In this document: one piece after another, positions 23,733-36,800 of the stretch
Position numbering within the stretch: the stretch's first letter is position 1
Layout of the letters: the number at the start of each line of letters is the position of its first letter
Source of the DNA: Callipepla californica brunnescens
Taxonomy: Eukaryota; Chordata; Aves; Galliformes; Odontophoridae
NCBI GenBank assembly: GCA_023055505.1
Contig: JALIRH010000013.1
Location: forward strand, 5,022,001-5,086,000
Direction: 5' to 3'
DNA: 64,000 bases
Notes under the pieces: generated by a model
Databases searched by the model: none
Told to the model about the DNA's origin: nothing
The model's input: the letters and a program-made list of their open reading frames with translations, nothing else
Translations under genes and position numbers: made by a program

Positions 23733-26700
23733 GATTCAGCAGAGTTATAACAGACTGTTTGGCTTTTGAGGAAGAAAGTCTTGGATACGAAACCAGATTG
23801 ACACCAGTACTGTTGTCTGAGATTGATTCCAGTGGGACCAAGACCAAAATCTCAGTTGTATTTTTTCTTCTAAAAGGTTGAAAGAACTTAGTGCAACATC
23901 CAAGATATTTCTGTAGCTCTATTTCTAGAGATGGTATTTTCCTGAAATGTGGCACACAGGTTTGACTGTAAGATAATGGCCCAAAGCATATGACAGCTTG
24001 AGAAAAAAAACTACTTTAGTCATTAAAGCAAACAATTTTCACAGGAAGTGTACTCTTTGTGCTCCAGCTCCTCCCCTATACTCAGAGACAATCCTGACCA
24101 AGTTTTTTGGAAACAATAAGCAATTCTGACATCTCAGCTCCATACCTGGTTCCCTTATTATGGTTTTTCCACCAAGTACTCCCTTTCAAGAAGTGTTTTA
24201 CATGGATGACTTAAAACCACAATGGTGTTACTGAAGAAAGATGTAAAAATGTTTATTAAAATTGAGTAAGCTGTATAAATGACTTCCATCTTAAGACAGA
24301 GTATTAAACCTGCATTTAACACTGTTGTTCTTGAGAGTAAATATTTTGAAGGCAAAATAATTCTATTCAGAGCTACTTTCTCCTTGCTTTTCTGGGTTTG
24401 CTGGAAGGAGGAAGGAAAATTCTGCCAGTGACCAAAGTTTTTCCAACAATTGCAAGCATTTCTGGATGTGGTCCTGGGACGTCCATGCGCTTAATCAGTA
24501 AGGGATGATTCATTCCACCCCGAAATACCCCACAGAAGCATAAATCAGCGAGTCATTAGAGTTAACTGAGTCCTTCAGCATGGGGGAAAGAACACCACTC
24601 CCCACAGTCACCTGGGCTGGGATGCTATAGGGATGGAAGACATGCGTCAGCCCAGTCTGGGACCCAGCAGCACAGTTCAGAGCCTGCTACTGATCTGAAG
24701 ACTCAAAAGAGCTAAGAAGTCAGCAAGAGAAAAGGGAAGCTTGTTAGAGGTTTAGCCTCAAAAGGAATGTTGTTGTCCAGAAGCTTCATTTTCTGTGGGT
24801 TTTGGTTTGTTTGGTTTTTTTTGCTAGCAGCTAATTCAATTGTCATGGCTACCATGGTGCACAAGAGAAAGCTTCACTTAACGTGCAAGCTAAGAACAAG
24901 CCTTGCAGCACTGCCATTTAAAACCATCTCACAGAACACACAGATACACGCTGGGAAACGAGCAGCTGCCACTGTATGGGCAGTGACAGCAGGTAAAGAG
25001 CTGAAGGAAACACACTAGGGCAGCGACAGAAGCCAGGGGTGCTGAGTCCTGGATAGCCCTAGCTCAACACTCACTCCATCCCCTTCACCCTCTTCCCATC
25101 TTGTTTAATTTCAAACTACCACCGTAAGAACAACTCTAGGCTTAGCAATTTCACCTTGTTTTGATTCCCCCCTAGAAATCAAGGGTGCTGGTGAATCTTG
25201 TTATCTCCCAATGTCCCCTGCTCCCCATTCAACACAGGTATTGTGACCGAGCACACGAACCCGCGATGCAGCTGGTCACTGCTATTATTAGAAACAGAGC
25301 TATGAGAAAACTTCCCCGCAATTCTGAAAATCCCAGAAAAGTTCCCTGACCTCCTGTTTTGCTACTTGCAAGTAATGAGCTTAGCCAAAGTTCTCTGACA
25401 TCTTTTGGAGTTTGCAATTCTTTCAAATAACCTTTTACTAAGTTCTGTGTGAACCTACCCAGATTTACAGCTTTAGGATTAAATCACTCAAACCTCAATG
25501 GGCTCCGTGTAAAAATGAGGTGAAACCACAATGGCTTTGAGTTCTGCTTGCAATTTCAGGCTTGCTTTGAACTCAATGCACAAAGAAAACCGCACTTTAA
25601 GCCCAAGCAAGCAGTCTTTTGAAATACCTCTCTCTTGGAGGTAAGATAGACAAGCCACCTCTGCACATTACTGGGAGCTTTCTTCTGCGGCACGGGGTCG
25701 AAAGGAGGGAAAACATTCTTGCCCTTCTGACTGACAATTTCCATGTCCCAGTTTTAAAGGTGGGCCCACATCCTTTGATCAGCCTTCCCAGCCAAACTCG
25801 AAGTTGTGCCTTTCAGGAATATTCACCTTTTGCAGCCTGATGCCAAAAATAACTTATTGTAAAGTCTTGAAAGCAGCACTCATTTCCTCCACTCCTGAAA
25901 CCCATCTCCTCCTCCTTTTTTAACAGCCTAACAGCCTGCAGTATATCACATATCTACGGAACAGGTTGGTCATGTCATCCATATTCTCCATGCCTCTTTC
26001 CCAGCTCTCCAAATCCGGCACGGTAATGGGCTCTACCCCATTCTAGCATCTGCAGAGTAAGTTTCTCATTAAATACTCCAGTATTCAAACATTCCCTGCT
26101 CCTCTCAGCAGATTCCTATAAGCAGAGTTATTCTAAGGCATGCAACTCTTATATTACAGACACAGATGAAACAAATATTTCTGCAGCCACTAAACCCAGA
26201 TTGAGCATGTATTGATCTAACCTGTTATGGGAAACTTATTAACTTTGATATTTATATCTATGCGTTCTTCCCCAACTCTAAAAAAATAAGTGAATCCTCA
26301 CCGAACAAAAAGGTGAAATCTCCCCTCATACACAACGTACCAATGTAATTCATAATGAGCTTTGCTATTGTTCTAAGACTTTCACATCCAAGGCTTTATC
26401 TGCATCAGCGTGATGTCCAGAACACAAAAACAAATGAGAAACTAACAAGTTGTTAACATACAGCTGTAGCACAACTGCAAATGGTATTGCAAAACTAAGT
26501 TAAGTACTCCAGCAAGGCAGTTAAGACATGTTCTCACCTGGTTCTCCAAACCAGCAAAAAAACTCATCCTTTTCTTAAATACTGGTGTATTTCATGAGCT
26601 AGTATTGGAAAAATCCCCTTTTTAATTCCTACATTCTGTTTCCAACTCTGTGTTGTTGCAGCAGTTTTCATTTTGCTTCAACTATCAACTATAACTGTAA

Positions 26701-28084
26701 CCTGGGAACTGAAAATGAAGTGATATGTCTTCCCTATTTCACAGAAATCACTGGCAAAGAGTATTGAGTAATCAATAACAAAGAATTAGTACTTAACACA
26801 TGCTTCCATTTGTACCAGGAGCAGAACTCACCTCCCTCTCCCAAAACTATATCGAGTTTGCAGTGTTCAGGTTACTCAAGTGCAAAGCAATTTATAAACA
26901 AAATCTACCAATACGTCTTGAAGAGAAATATACAACACCTGATCTAAAAGCCTCACATCAGCTCTCAGTTCAGGTTGATATCGATAGGTTGAGAAAAGAA
27001 TCATGGTACAAATATACTTTTTAAGAAGTCAAACTTTAGACATAAAAAATGAAACTGCTTAATACAAACTACACGAAATTAAACTTTACCCAATCACTTC
27101 TTTAATTTAACAAAAAAAAAATTAAATTATAAACCTTGCTTAGAAGCAAGTGAACTTAAAAGTTCAAAGAACTCAACATCACACTAAGTGAAAAGCAAGG
27201 ATCCACATTTGCTCATAAATAGAAGAGTGCACAATGTGACCATGAGTCTGCCAAGAATATTTCCAGGTTCCAGTAGAGCCATACTTTCTCTAGATACACT
27301 AATTGTTTCATTTTGGCAAAGAAACATTTTCCAAATTAACTTATACTGACCCTCACTCTTTCCATCAGCTTCATAATTCTCATCATTGTCTTCTGAATGA
27401 ATAATGTTTGTTTATTTCAGCTCCTCTCCAGCAAATGCTTTCCATCAAACATCTGTCTCAAGATATGTACTAGCTGGAGGGTATAAGCGATGTGTTCACA
27501 CTGTTCTCCATTTCTCACTGCCAGCCTTTACAGCAGTCACACCGTCTTGCAGCCATGCAGGCTGCATCCTCTGGGCGCTTTCTGCCAACACAAGTGAGTT
27601 TGCCAGCCCAGCCCCCTCTCCCTTACTGTTCAAGGCACAGCACAACATTTCTTTCTCCCCAGGTCAAAGCAAAGCAGTGCCAGGCTGCAGGCATGCAGCT
27701 GCCGGCCTGAAGTTTGCTCATCCAGCAGTCAGCTCCCATCAAAACAACCAGAATGATTTCCTGGCACAGATATGTTATTACAGGCAACCTGATCACCAAC
27801 TTAGATGGTCCAGAAGACCTAGAGTAGTGAAGCAGCAAGAAGTCAGTGGACAATTGTGTAAGAGACAATATTAATTACCATGAAATGCTACAAAAATCAG
27901 GTGCCCAATTCATACTGCATCTGCAGCTCTGGTGGTGAAGTACATTTTCCATCAGTAGTCTTCTGCTTTTATCTGACAGATAAGAAAAGAGGTGTTTACA
28001 GCCAGCAGCAAGCCCTTAACAGCAACTCTCAGAGCACTGTATAGACCATCCTAGAGATGCTGACATGGGTCACAAAGCTTGACC

Positions 28085-28106
28085 AAAAAAAAAATATATA
28101 TATATA
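28085..28106 (+). repeat. A10(TA)6 microsatellite
   Basis: Ten A bases followed by six TA units. Confidence 0.85.
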
Positions 28107-28204
28107 CCCTAGCTTCTTTCCTGCAGCAGAACTGATGTGTCAGGGAAGACCTGAGAGCGGCTCTGCCCTGCTGGTGTAGCTGCTCCCAGGGCCACTGAAA
28201 GGTG

Positions 28205-28267
28205 AATGCAGATTACATGCCATTTTTGATTACAGATTACATTTTTAAATGCAGATTACATTGCCAT
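28205..28267 (+). repeat. Diverged direct repeat carrying four GATTA sites
   Basis: A 19-20 bp unit beginning AATGCAGATTACAT occurs at 28205-28223 and again at 28248-28267 with a one-base length difference. Between them lies GATTACAGATTACAT. This places four GATTA cores (bicoid-class homeodomain, OTX/PITX-like) within about 60 bp. Confidence 0.6.
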
Positions 28268-29097
28268 CTAAAACCTCAAAGTTTACAAACTTAAGAAGAC
28301 TAAGAGACAAATGCTCAATACAGTTTTTCTCTTCAGGAGCTTCTAACTCTCTGCAGAACATGCCCTAGGACAGTGCAATATGCACAGTCAGGAGATAGGT
28401 TTTGCCTCCATCAGACAAACAGAATGAAAACGTTAAGCAGACGTTAATGAAGATAATGCAATACTGCAACATGCTTCTTGCAGAATCAAGAGAAAAAGCA
28501 AACTGCAACACAAAAAGGAAGGGAAAGATCAGGGAATGGACGTGAAAAGGCTCTTTCCTCACAATCCTACCATAGCTGTACAATAGCAGCTGCTAATAGG
28601 AACTGTCAAGGGAAAGAAAGCTTAATGGGACAGCAACAAAGCTGAGCAAGAAGCAAAAGAACAGTGAGTAACAGCAAGTGCAGGTAAACAGTGGTACAAA
28701 AGTGCCATCTACACTTATAACCAAGGACAGCACTTAACGTTAACGAATGCATTAACATTCCCAGGCGATAAGCTCACACACTCATAGCATTAGAGCATTT
28801 TAACATGTCTTGAGTAGCCTGTTAAGGAGAGGAGGACAGGTAGTGCTTCATAAATTAAATCAAATATATTATGTGATCGCATTTATTTTTATCTGAGCCT
28901 ACACCTCTTGAATTTTTTATCACCTTAAAGAAGAAAAAAAAAGAATATAGATATGCCCTGCAAACCCATCAGTTTGTCAAGTTTAGATTTTGAAACGCGT
29001 ATAAAATTTACACCCACCGAGCATATTTTTATACCCACATAAAAATGTATTCTGGCAGTGTTTTGCCAATATGTCATCTATAAAGTTTTGTTTGGAC

Positions 29098-29136
29098 ATA
29101 TATATCTATATAGAGAGAGATAGATATGTGTATATT
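29098..29136 (+). repeat. Compound (AT)n/(GA)n microsatellite
   Basis: Alternating ATAT and GAGA blocks, imperfect. Confidence 0.8.
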
Positions 29137-29616
29137 TAGTATAGGAGTCTGAGGCTGCTTTCCATTGAAGAGCTTTTCATCGCGGTCATACCAGGGTGCT
29201 CTCAGCATCACTGCCCGTGCTGAGATGTGACAGCTTCCACGCAAAGAAGAACAGTGACCACTTGATCCCTAACTGGGTTTCTGTTCTGACTACTAAGTTA
29301 GAAAGGGCTGCATGGTTCTCTCTGTGCAAGTCAGACCGGTATTTGCATGCCTTCCCAAGGACACAGCCACTTGCCTGCCCACTCTATCTTGTTCACCTAG
29401 AGGCTGGGCAATGCCTAACCTGGCCAGGGCACTCCTCACAAAAGAAGGCTACAGAAGAGGGCCAGGCATACTGGCTGAATGCTGTATCTACACACGCACA
29501 ACTGTCACAAAAGCTGCTGACACCTTTGCACATAACGCTGTACATTTCTGGTGCAGAGCCACAGTGCAGCCTTACACCTATCTCACAGCGTGACACAAAG
29601 CTACACGTCACTCCAA

Positions 29617-29646
29617 CCCACAAACACACAGACCACAAACACACAG
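29617..29646 (+). repeat. 15-bp tandem duplication, CA-rich
   Basis: CCCACAAACACACAG followed by ACCACAAACACACAG; 14 of 15 positions are identical. Confidence 0.75.
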
Positions 29647-31154
29647 CACAGTGCAAGAGCCAGAACTCAGAGACCACAAGGCAGCAGTGACTGATGTGAA
29701 CTACTTTGGTATTTTTGAGAGGTGGGGGCAGAGTGTAATGCCATAAAAGCAGTAACTACAGATTCCCACTTGAATGCAGAGTGCAGAAAATCACTTGCAA
29801 GGGTATTTTTCCGATTATTACTGTAGCAGAAAACAATAACACAGATATGCCTATTTTCTTTTTAAGCTAAGTACCTGTCACATCCCACTTGGTTCCTTTT
29901 CTTCCCTTCCAGGTTCTATTTGATTAGTAAGAGATAACTTATGAAAAGCAATTTCGGAGGCTGCACAGTACCACACTCATTTTTCCCAATGCTTCTTTTA
30001 ATGCGTTCTGCACACACTGTGGTATCCTGGGTTTTGTATTAAATAACCATAGAAAAGTCTCACTGTGATACAGCTTCAGTGATCAACTAACACAGACCTG
30101 ATTATATGACCAAGGAAGAAAAGCCTTTATGCCTCCTCTGGGCCATGACTGCGTGGTCTCCTTTCCTTTGCTGTTTGTATACTTCGTACTCCTGTCTGCT
30201 TACTACCACCAAGACAGTAATTTCAGTGAATCTACATGGCAGGTAATGTGGCAACACTACAAGCCTGTGTAAACTACATTTTTGTTAACTGTTTGCCTTA
30301 AGCTGCACAGATGCATAAGAATTTCTTGCTAACGTTAGTACAGCACTTCCATTGACTGCAATCACGTAGAGCCATTTATCAGCTCCCCAGAGGCCACTGA
30401 ACTCCCACTGCACTCCAGGAACTTACTGGCATCCCTAAGCATGCCAATAACCATTTTATTCCCTTCCCTGGTACTTAGGCTGACATCTGACACATTAAAA
30501 CAAAAATCTGACTTTGACTATGGAAAAAGTTCATGAGCTGGTATATGGAAGACATCACAAAGAGCAGTGATATCATATTTTTCTCTTCAGTTCATTGGGA
30601 CCGTGGTTAAGCTGTCATGCTCATCTTTGAAGCACGTAAAAGCAGGACTGTCCAGTTCTGTTCTCCAGGCTTTGATGTGTTTTGTTCTGTCTCGTTACCC
30701 TGTTATAAGGTTTGAGCCAAGAAACACAGGAGATCTGAGCCACAAAACTCACAAAAAGGGCTGCACCCTTAGCTTGCAGCAAACAGAGTAAAACAGCAAA
30801 GGAGGGAACACCTTCCTCGAGGAGTGGGCCCGTGCCCTGGTCAGACAGGACACCACAGCTCAGCACAATGTGAGCCAAGCCTGAGCTCAGAGCTGCGAGC
30901 AGCCTGCCAACGCAGTGCTTTCCAACACCAGATCAGTGAGAATGCTGAAAATTACCTAACACATTATTATTTGACACTGGCACAGTCAAAAGTGTGTCCT
31001 CATTAATTTAAAGCACGCAGAAAACTTCCCATTCTCCCTGTTCTATAGATCCTCTACAATAAAGTGTGCACTTTGCTGGCATATCTAATCCCTAAATCAT
31101 TTTCAGATCTGACTTTCACAATTGCAGTAAATTTCACCTGGGCAGCTTTTGTGC

Positions 31155-31168
31155 TTTTTTTTTTTTTT
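31155..31168 (+). repeat. Poly-T run (14)
   Basis: Homopolymer. Confidence 0.85.
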
Positions 31169-33479
31169 ATGTGCAAACTGAGGAATGGTATTTACGTATT
31201 ACATAAGTAAATACTCCATCACAGTCAGATTTGTGTGCACGGAGCAACAAGAGAGGTTGAAGCTCGGTGCTAACTGGCCTAGAAAGCTGCCATAAATCCA
31301 AACCCTTTAGGTCTTTAAAAGGGGACTTCTGGCCTTCAGTTAAAGCAGTGCACTAGCCAGCTGCAACACGAGGAATCAATTCTGCCCCATCCCTGCCCCT
31401 CAGCTACGTGCCTGTCCTGTCCTCTCCCTACTGTAGCTGTCTTATCCTGCAGTGCTTCTCTTAGAAACACGAACCCTTAAATCAGAACAAAATCAAGACC
31501 AGCAGAGATCTTTCAAGCATGGATTCAGCGTGCTAATAACAACCCAAGAGATAAGAACAGCTGCAGCCCTTTCCACCAGCGTTCCTCACAGCGCATGGTT
31601 GCGCAGTCTCCCATCAGTGCGAAGCTCACTTGCTTTCCTTGCTGTAACTTTTGAGTCTGCTACAGAAGCTCTGGTGTATAAACAATAATTAACATCTGAA
31701 AGCAGAGGTTTACAAATGGCATTGTTTGATTTGCAATACATTTCACTCAATTTTTCTTCCGCACAGAGAATTCTTAAAGAGAATGCTGACAAACAAGCAG
31801 CATAAGGTCTGTGTTTTATTAAAATTTAAAACACATGCTGCATAAACAGAATGTCAAAAGAATATGTTAATCAAATACAGGAGCGGGCAGTCAGCTCGAT
31901 CAGCTCTTCGCTGTGATGGTGTGAAGCTGGGGGGTGCCAACAGCAGGGTGACTCTGTAACCACATTAAGTATAGATCCAAAGATATTTTAGAAAGTATAG
32001 ACATTTCCTCTTCAAACTCATGCATTTCTTATCTTCCCCGAGATCCCACACTGATGCTTCAGAAAGCACTGTAAACCTTTGAATTCTGTTTTAGTATAGG
32101 ACGTTGGCAGAACCAGGACACCCAAACACTAACCCCGTGCTAAATGAGTGAGGAAGACAGGGCCATGAACTGCAACATGCTCTTGCTGGAAGATGAAGCC
32201 CTTTCTGTCCTTGGTTCCTCCTCCTTGGGCATTCAGCTGTAGCACGCATGGCACACACCAAAACCCAGCCACGGGTACAACACCTGGACTTTGTCAGTCC
32301 CTCTCAAAGAGAGAACATCAAAAAGAAAAGACCTTAAAGGATTTAAAGGATACATTCCACATGGCTGACAGCTGGCCCATCATCAATGACATCCCCTATC
32401 CCTCTCCTCTGTTGCTTTGACAAAATAACAGGAACGTACTACACTTATTCTACATTCTTAGACTCTTACTTGGCTTAACTCATGACATCTCCTTTGACCT
32501 ACAGTAGTTGAGACCCGAGATCATATAGAAATCTCAGACTAAAAGAAACCCATCGAGAATCTGTAGGTGCCCTTTCAGTGCAGGCCTATAACTCACCAAC
32601 GGGATCCCGTAGATAACAGTTTATAGCGGGAAGCCACAGATGTGGTGGCATGCACATCGCTTCAGTCACAGACACGTCCAAGGCAATTCCCTTTACTGCA
32701 CATTCATTCTGGACACAAATGAAAATGGATGGAATGGCATTTCTGTACTGACACCACAGGGAAATCTTGCTCTGCTGAAGCTAGCCATGTTCTGAGCCAT
32801 CTAACAGCACTGTCCATTTAAACGCATGGCTTCACTACAAAACTAATATGTTTTGGAGTTCTTTGTTTTAGAGGTTTTCCACCACCACGAGATGAATAAT
32901 GAGCAGAAACACAGCGTGTGGGCAGGCCACTGTTCTCTGACATCGTATTTACACTATGCTCCTTGAAGATTATTCCTTTCAATCAGGTTTTCCTATTGCA
33001 AGGGCTATTTTTACATCTGTAATTGAACTTTTTATTAAAATTCTTTTTTTATGTATGATCTGCTGTGATTTTGCTGGTTTGCTCATAGGTTCTCCTTACA
33101 TAGTAATTCCTTGAAATTCCACTGAGTTACTGTTTATACCCTGAGCTGCAGCACGGGCTGGGGAAAGATGCACGAAGAATACAGAAAAGATGTCATCAGC
33201 CCATTTGACTGCATAAATCTTTCTCAGAACTCCAACATCTCCCCCTGTTAATGTAAACCACGCACAAAAGGAAGCATAAAAACTTTAGCGATTCAGGCCT
33301 TAAATGTTACTACTACAGGGAATTTTCAACGATTTACTGGTAACATACTGAGCTAATGGAAAGCACAGAGCCCAGGGCAGGCACTCTTACAAGGGATGGG
33401 CTGGTGAACTGGATTTATGAGCCCAGCTGCCTTTTAAAGGTGGAGGAGCTGCTGCTCCACACTTTAGCACTGCATTTCC

Positions 33480-33830
33480 TTGAAGCGTTGCTTTCCTTAG
33501 GACAGTAATTGCTGACAGTTATCCAAATAAAAGTAGCAAATTGTTTTTACCAATAAACTCTGTTGTCAATAAGAGACTGATACTACTTCTGAACAGCTTA
33601 AAAAAATAAACGCGATTTATTCATCAACCAGTTTTTATCAATACCTCTAAAGTTTATATTCAGAAGGCATCTTCACTTTGCTTTTAAACAAATAATTTCA
33701 TCATAACATGCTTCTCAGTAAAACTACAATAAGTTTTCACATTATATTACGGGAGCAATGGCTATTCAGCTCTAAATAATGGCTCCTTTGCTAGACAAGT
33801 CAATGGAAATTGATTTGTTTCAACCTCCTG
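33480..33830. promoter_or_regulatory. Candidate conserved enhancer-like element
   Basis: Complex AT-rich sequence with repeated CAATAA/AATAAA/TTATC words, a CpG-containing AACGCGATTTATT block near 33610, and a short hairpin (ACAAGTCAAT, GGAA loop, ATTGATTTGT; 9 of 10 paired) at 33795-33818. Suggestive only; conservation is untested. Confidence 0.2.
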
Positions 33831-36800
33831 TGCTCACACACACAAAGCCTGCATACAACAACCCTATTGACTTTTGCAAGCAGTACTCAACCTTGCATCC
33901 TCAAGGACTCATAGCAAATTTTTTAGATCATTCCCCTCCTATAGTGTACCCCTTATGAACCAAGACTGCATTTAAATGTCAGTCTACAGCAATAATACTC
34001 CGAAGAGTAAATTAGTCACCAAATTGAAAACCTAGCTCATACTGTAGCACACAGCCCAAAATGTGATGTGAGGAAAAAGAAAATTAAGATGTATTGAAGT
34101 TCACAATGGAAAGTATCAACTGTACATGTAGTAATAGGAAAGGGGCTCAGCACCCTGTCTACACAAGAAGTTTTGGAGCACAGGCTGCCTGCCATAAAGC
34201 TCCCATCTGCACACAGAGTGTTCTGCATGGCAGACAGGCCTTTCCCAGTCCTGTGTGTACTGACTATTTCCTCTCTTCTATAAACAAGAACATTTAAAAA
34301 CAATTAAAATAAAGATTAGGGATATTAGCATGGCAGAGACATTAAGTGCAGTATCAAAGACACAAGAGACCATATGGTCCATCAAAATCTGCATCTATAA
34401 GCTCTGGAAATACAAATCAACCATTTTTCTATCTTTTTAATCCTTCCATTCCTATTTAATTCTGATAATCAGCTTTATCCCTACACATCCAAACGAAACA
34501 CATTATTCGAGCATCGCCATAAACAAAAGCAGTTGTGAGAAGACCATATATGGATGCCTTCAAGGCTGATGCTTGACCTCAGATCTTTGAGTCAGTTACT
34601 ATCTCAGATAACCGAGTTGTTTTACTCCTTTTTGATTTTTAGAAAACTTAAGAGCGAACCTTGGCATCCAACATGCTCCGTGATAGCAGCTTTGTTCACA
34701 CATGTCACAGCAATATTTTCACACAAAGCCAAGTGTCTAGTGACTTCACGCAATGCATTAAGCTTCAGATTTATTTATCTGATAAAAATCTCAGAAGTGG
34801 GCACTTGAATATTCTTTATGTTGGCTAACCCTCACCCAAAAAGAAAGAACAAGTGACTGTTTTTATTGTTGTTCCCACTACAGCAGTGTAAATACTGTGT
34901 GTTTACCAGCACAGTGAGCTAAGTGACCTAACTGAAATCAGAAAGCTGGTAGAAATCAGTCCTGATTATTCCCTAAGCTGCTCTGCTGAGGTTTTTGTTT
35001 TGTTTTAAGAACAAGGATGGGACCAATGCAGCCGTGCATGACAAAGGACAGCACACCATTAGCCAGCTATTGGTGGGACTGTGTCACACAGGAATGAGTT
35101 CTGGTAGGCAATAAGAAAAAAAGAAGAGTTGACCACATAACTTGTTTTCAGTGGAAAATGAGATGTGCAATGCATTTAAGTGCAGTCTCATTAGCACACT
35201 GTTAATCTGCATTCTGTGTACAGATAGATATTCAAACTTCCATGCAAGAACGTATCATCGTGCAAGAGCTGCCCTCTGAAGGCCAGTCGCCAGCCAAGGT
35301 GACCCAGAAAAACCTGTGATCAGATATGTGAATCACAAATCTTTTGGCTGTATCAGGTAGATGAATTCACTGATGTAGCAGGGCCGAAACCGCTGTACCA
35401 AGCATCAGCTTTGATAGATCAAGCACTGCTCCAAGGATAGGCGAAGAACCCACGAATGCCAGCAGAGATCATTCTGATACACAACTGAACTTCCCCCTCT
35501 CCATTTGTTTTATTTAAATATTTACATGTGAACTGCCTGACCCCGAGCAAAGCTGACAAAACAGGGGGCCTTTAACCAAGCACTAATCTCAGCGTGCCTG
35601 AGAATAGCTTTCAGATAAGAAGTGCAGCCACGGATATGAAACGCTTTGGGATACAGCTGCAGATGTCATACTGGTTCTTCCTGATTTTTATCTGTGAATG
35701 TTATTTTGAGATAACCTTGATTTCTTTTCCTAATTTCCAACAAGTCTTGATTTAGTTACTTTACAACAAAGCCTGTGATCTACTTAAACTATAAGGAGCT
35801 CCATCCCAGAGAGAAAATTAACATTACTCAAGTTCTCTCCTCTGATAGATAGCATATGACTCCAATAAACCAAATTAATAACATTTTCTATGTACATGAA
35901 TGCCTGTGTAATAATAATAATTTAAAAATAAGTTCTTTTAAAAAAGGGTTTCCACTCCGGCTGGTAACTCCTTTCACCTCAGAGCTCTGCAGAACCTTTT
36001 GCCCCCAACAGTGATCATATAGCAGGTACCCACCCAGGTCAAAGGGCTCTACCATGATTAGAATGTTGCTTTCAGGTTGTTGTTTTTTCTTTCTGCCAGT
36101 GAATGCCACTTGAGGTGCTTGTCCTCTTAGAAATGCCCATTTCATATCACTGTGTCACCTATATTACCATTTTTTCTCTTTCCCCATATTTGCTGCTGTG
36201 TTCTGAAGCTCTTCTCTTCCTCCAGGTTACAGAATAACTAGCATGCATTTGCTTCTCATAAACGGCCTTCCTAGCACTCAAAATTACTCCTTCCACTTTC
36301 TGATCTAACCTGGCCTCTTTCTTCTCTCATTTACTTACTAATTGCTTCATTAAAAATAAAAGGGTCCCCTATTGACTGACATCACCCAAAGCAATACACT
36401 CCTCAACTAGAAACAAGTAAAAAGGCAAAAAGTCCTGACCATAAACCACCACAACAGAAGTCACATCAGAAATGTTATTTCCAGCTCTAAGACTGGAAGT
36501 GAAAGTCTTTGAAGAGTCTTGTCTGCACTTTGGGTGCCTACATTTAAAGAGGAAAGAAGTGTTAACAGAAAAGACTGATCATAAAGGCAAAAATAAAGAA
36601 TTTGGCTTGTTTATATGAGAGAGGGTGCAAAACTTTCTCATCAGTATAACACTGGGACAGCCATGAGAATAGATGCAAACACATGCATACTAATGAAGGG
36701 ATAAGTGAGAAAAGTTCAAGTTAAAAGTTATTTAGAAGTTCTGAATGATCAGAGAAAAATGGAGGCAGAAAGGATGTTTTTTTCCCCTTCCCTTTAAAAT

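Larger units (their letters stand above)
23733..33479. other. Long unique stretch with microsatellites, no supported gene
   Basis: About 9.7 kb without recognisable gene or transposon. The open frames of 156 codons (27404-27874) and 164 codons (29196-29690) read like random sequence and lack splice context. Simple repeats at 28085, 29098, 29617 and 31155 and a GATTA-rich duplication at 28205-28267 are listed separately. Confidence 0.4.

Noticed and set aside
27404..27874. 156-codon open frame
   Set aside because: No domain, no splice sites, and composition like random sequence; overlapping frames on both strands are similarly open.
29196..29690. 164-codon open frame
   Set aside because: Ends in a CA-rich tandem repeat, has competing frames on both strands and no recognisable motif.
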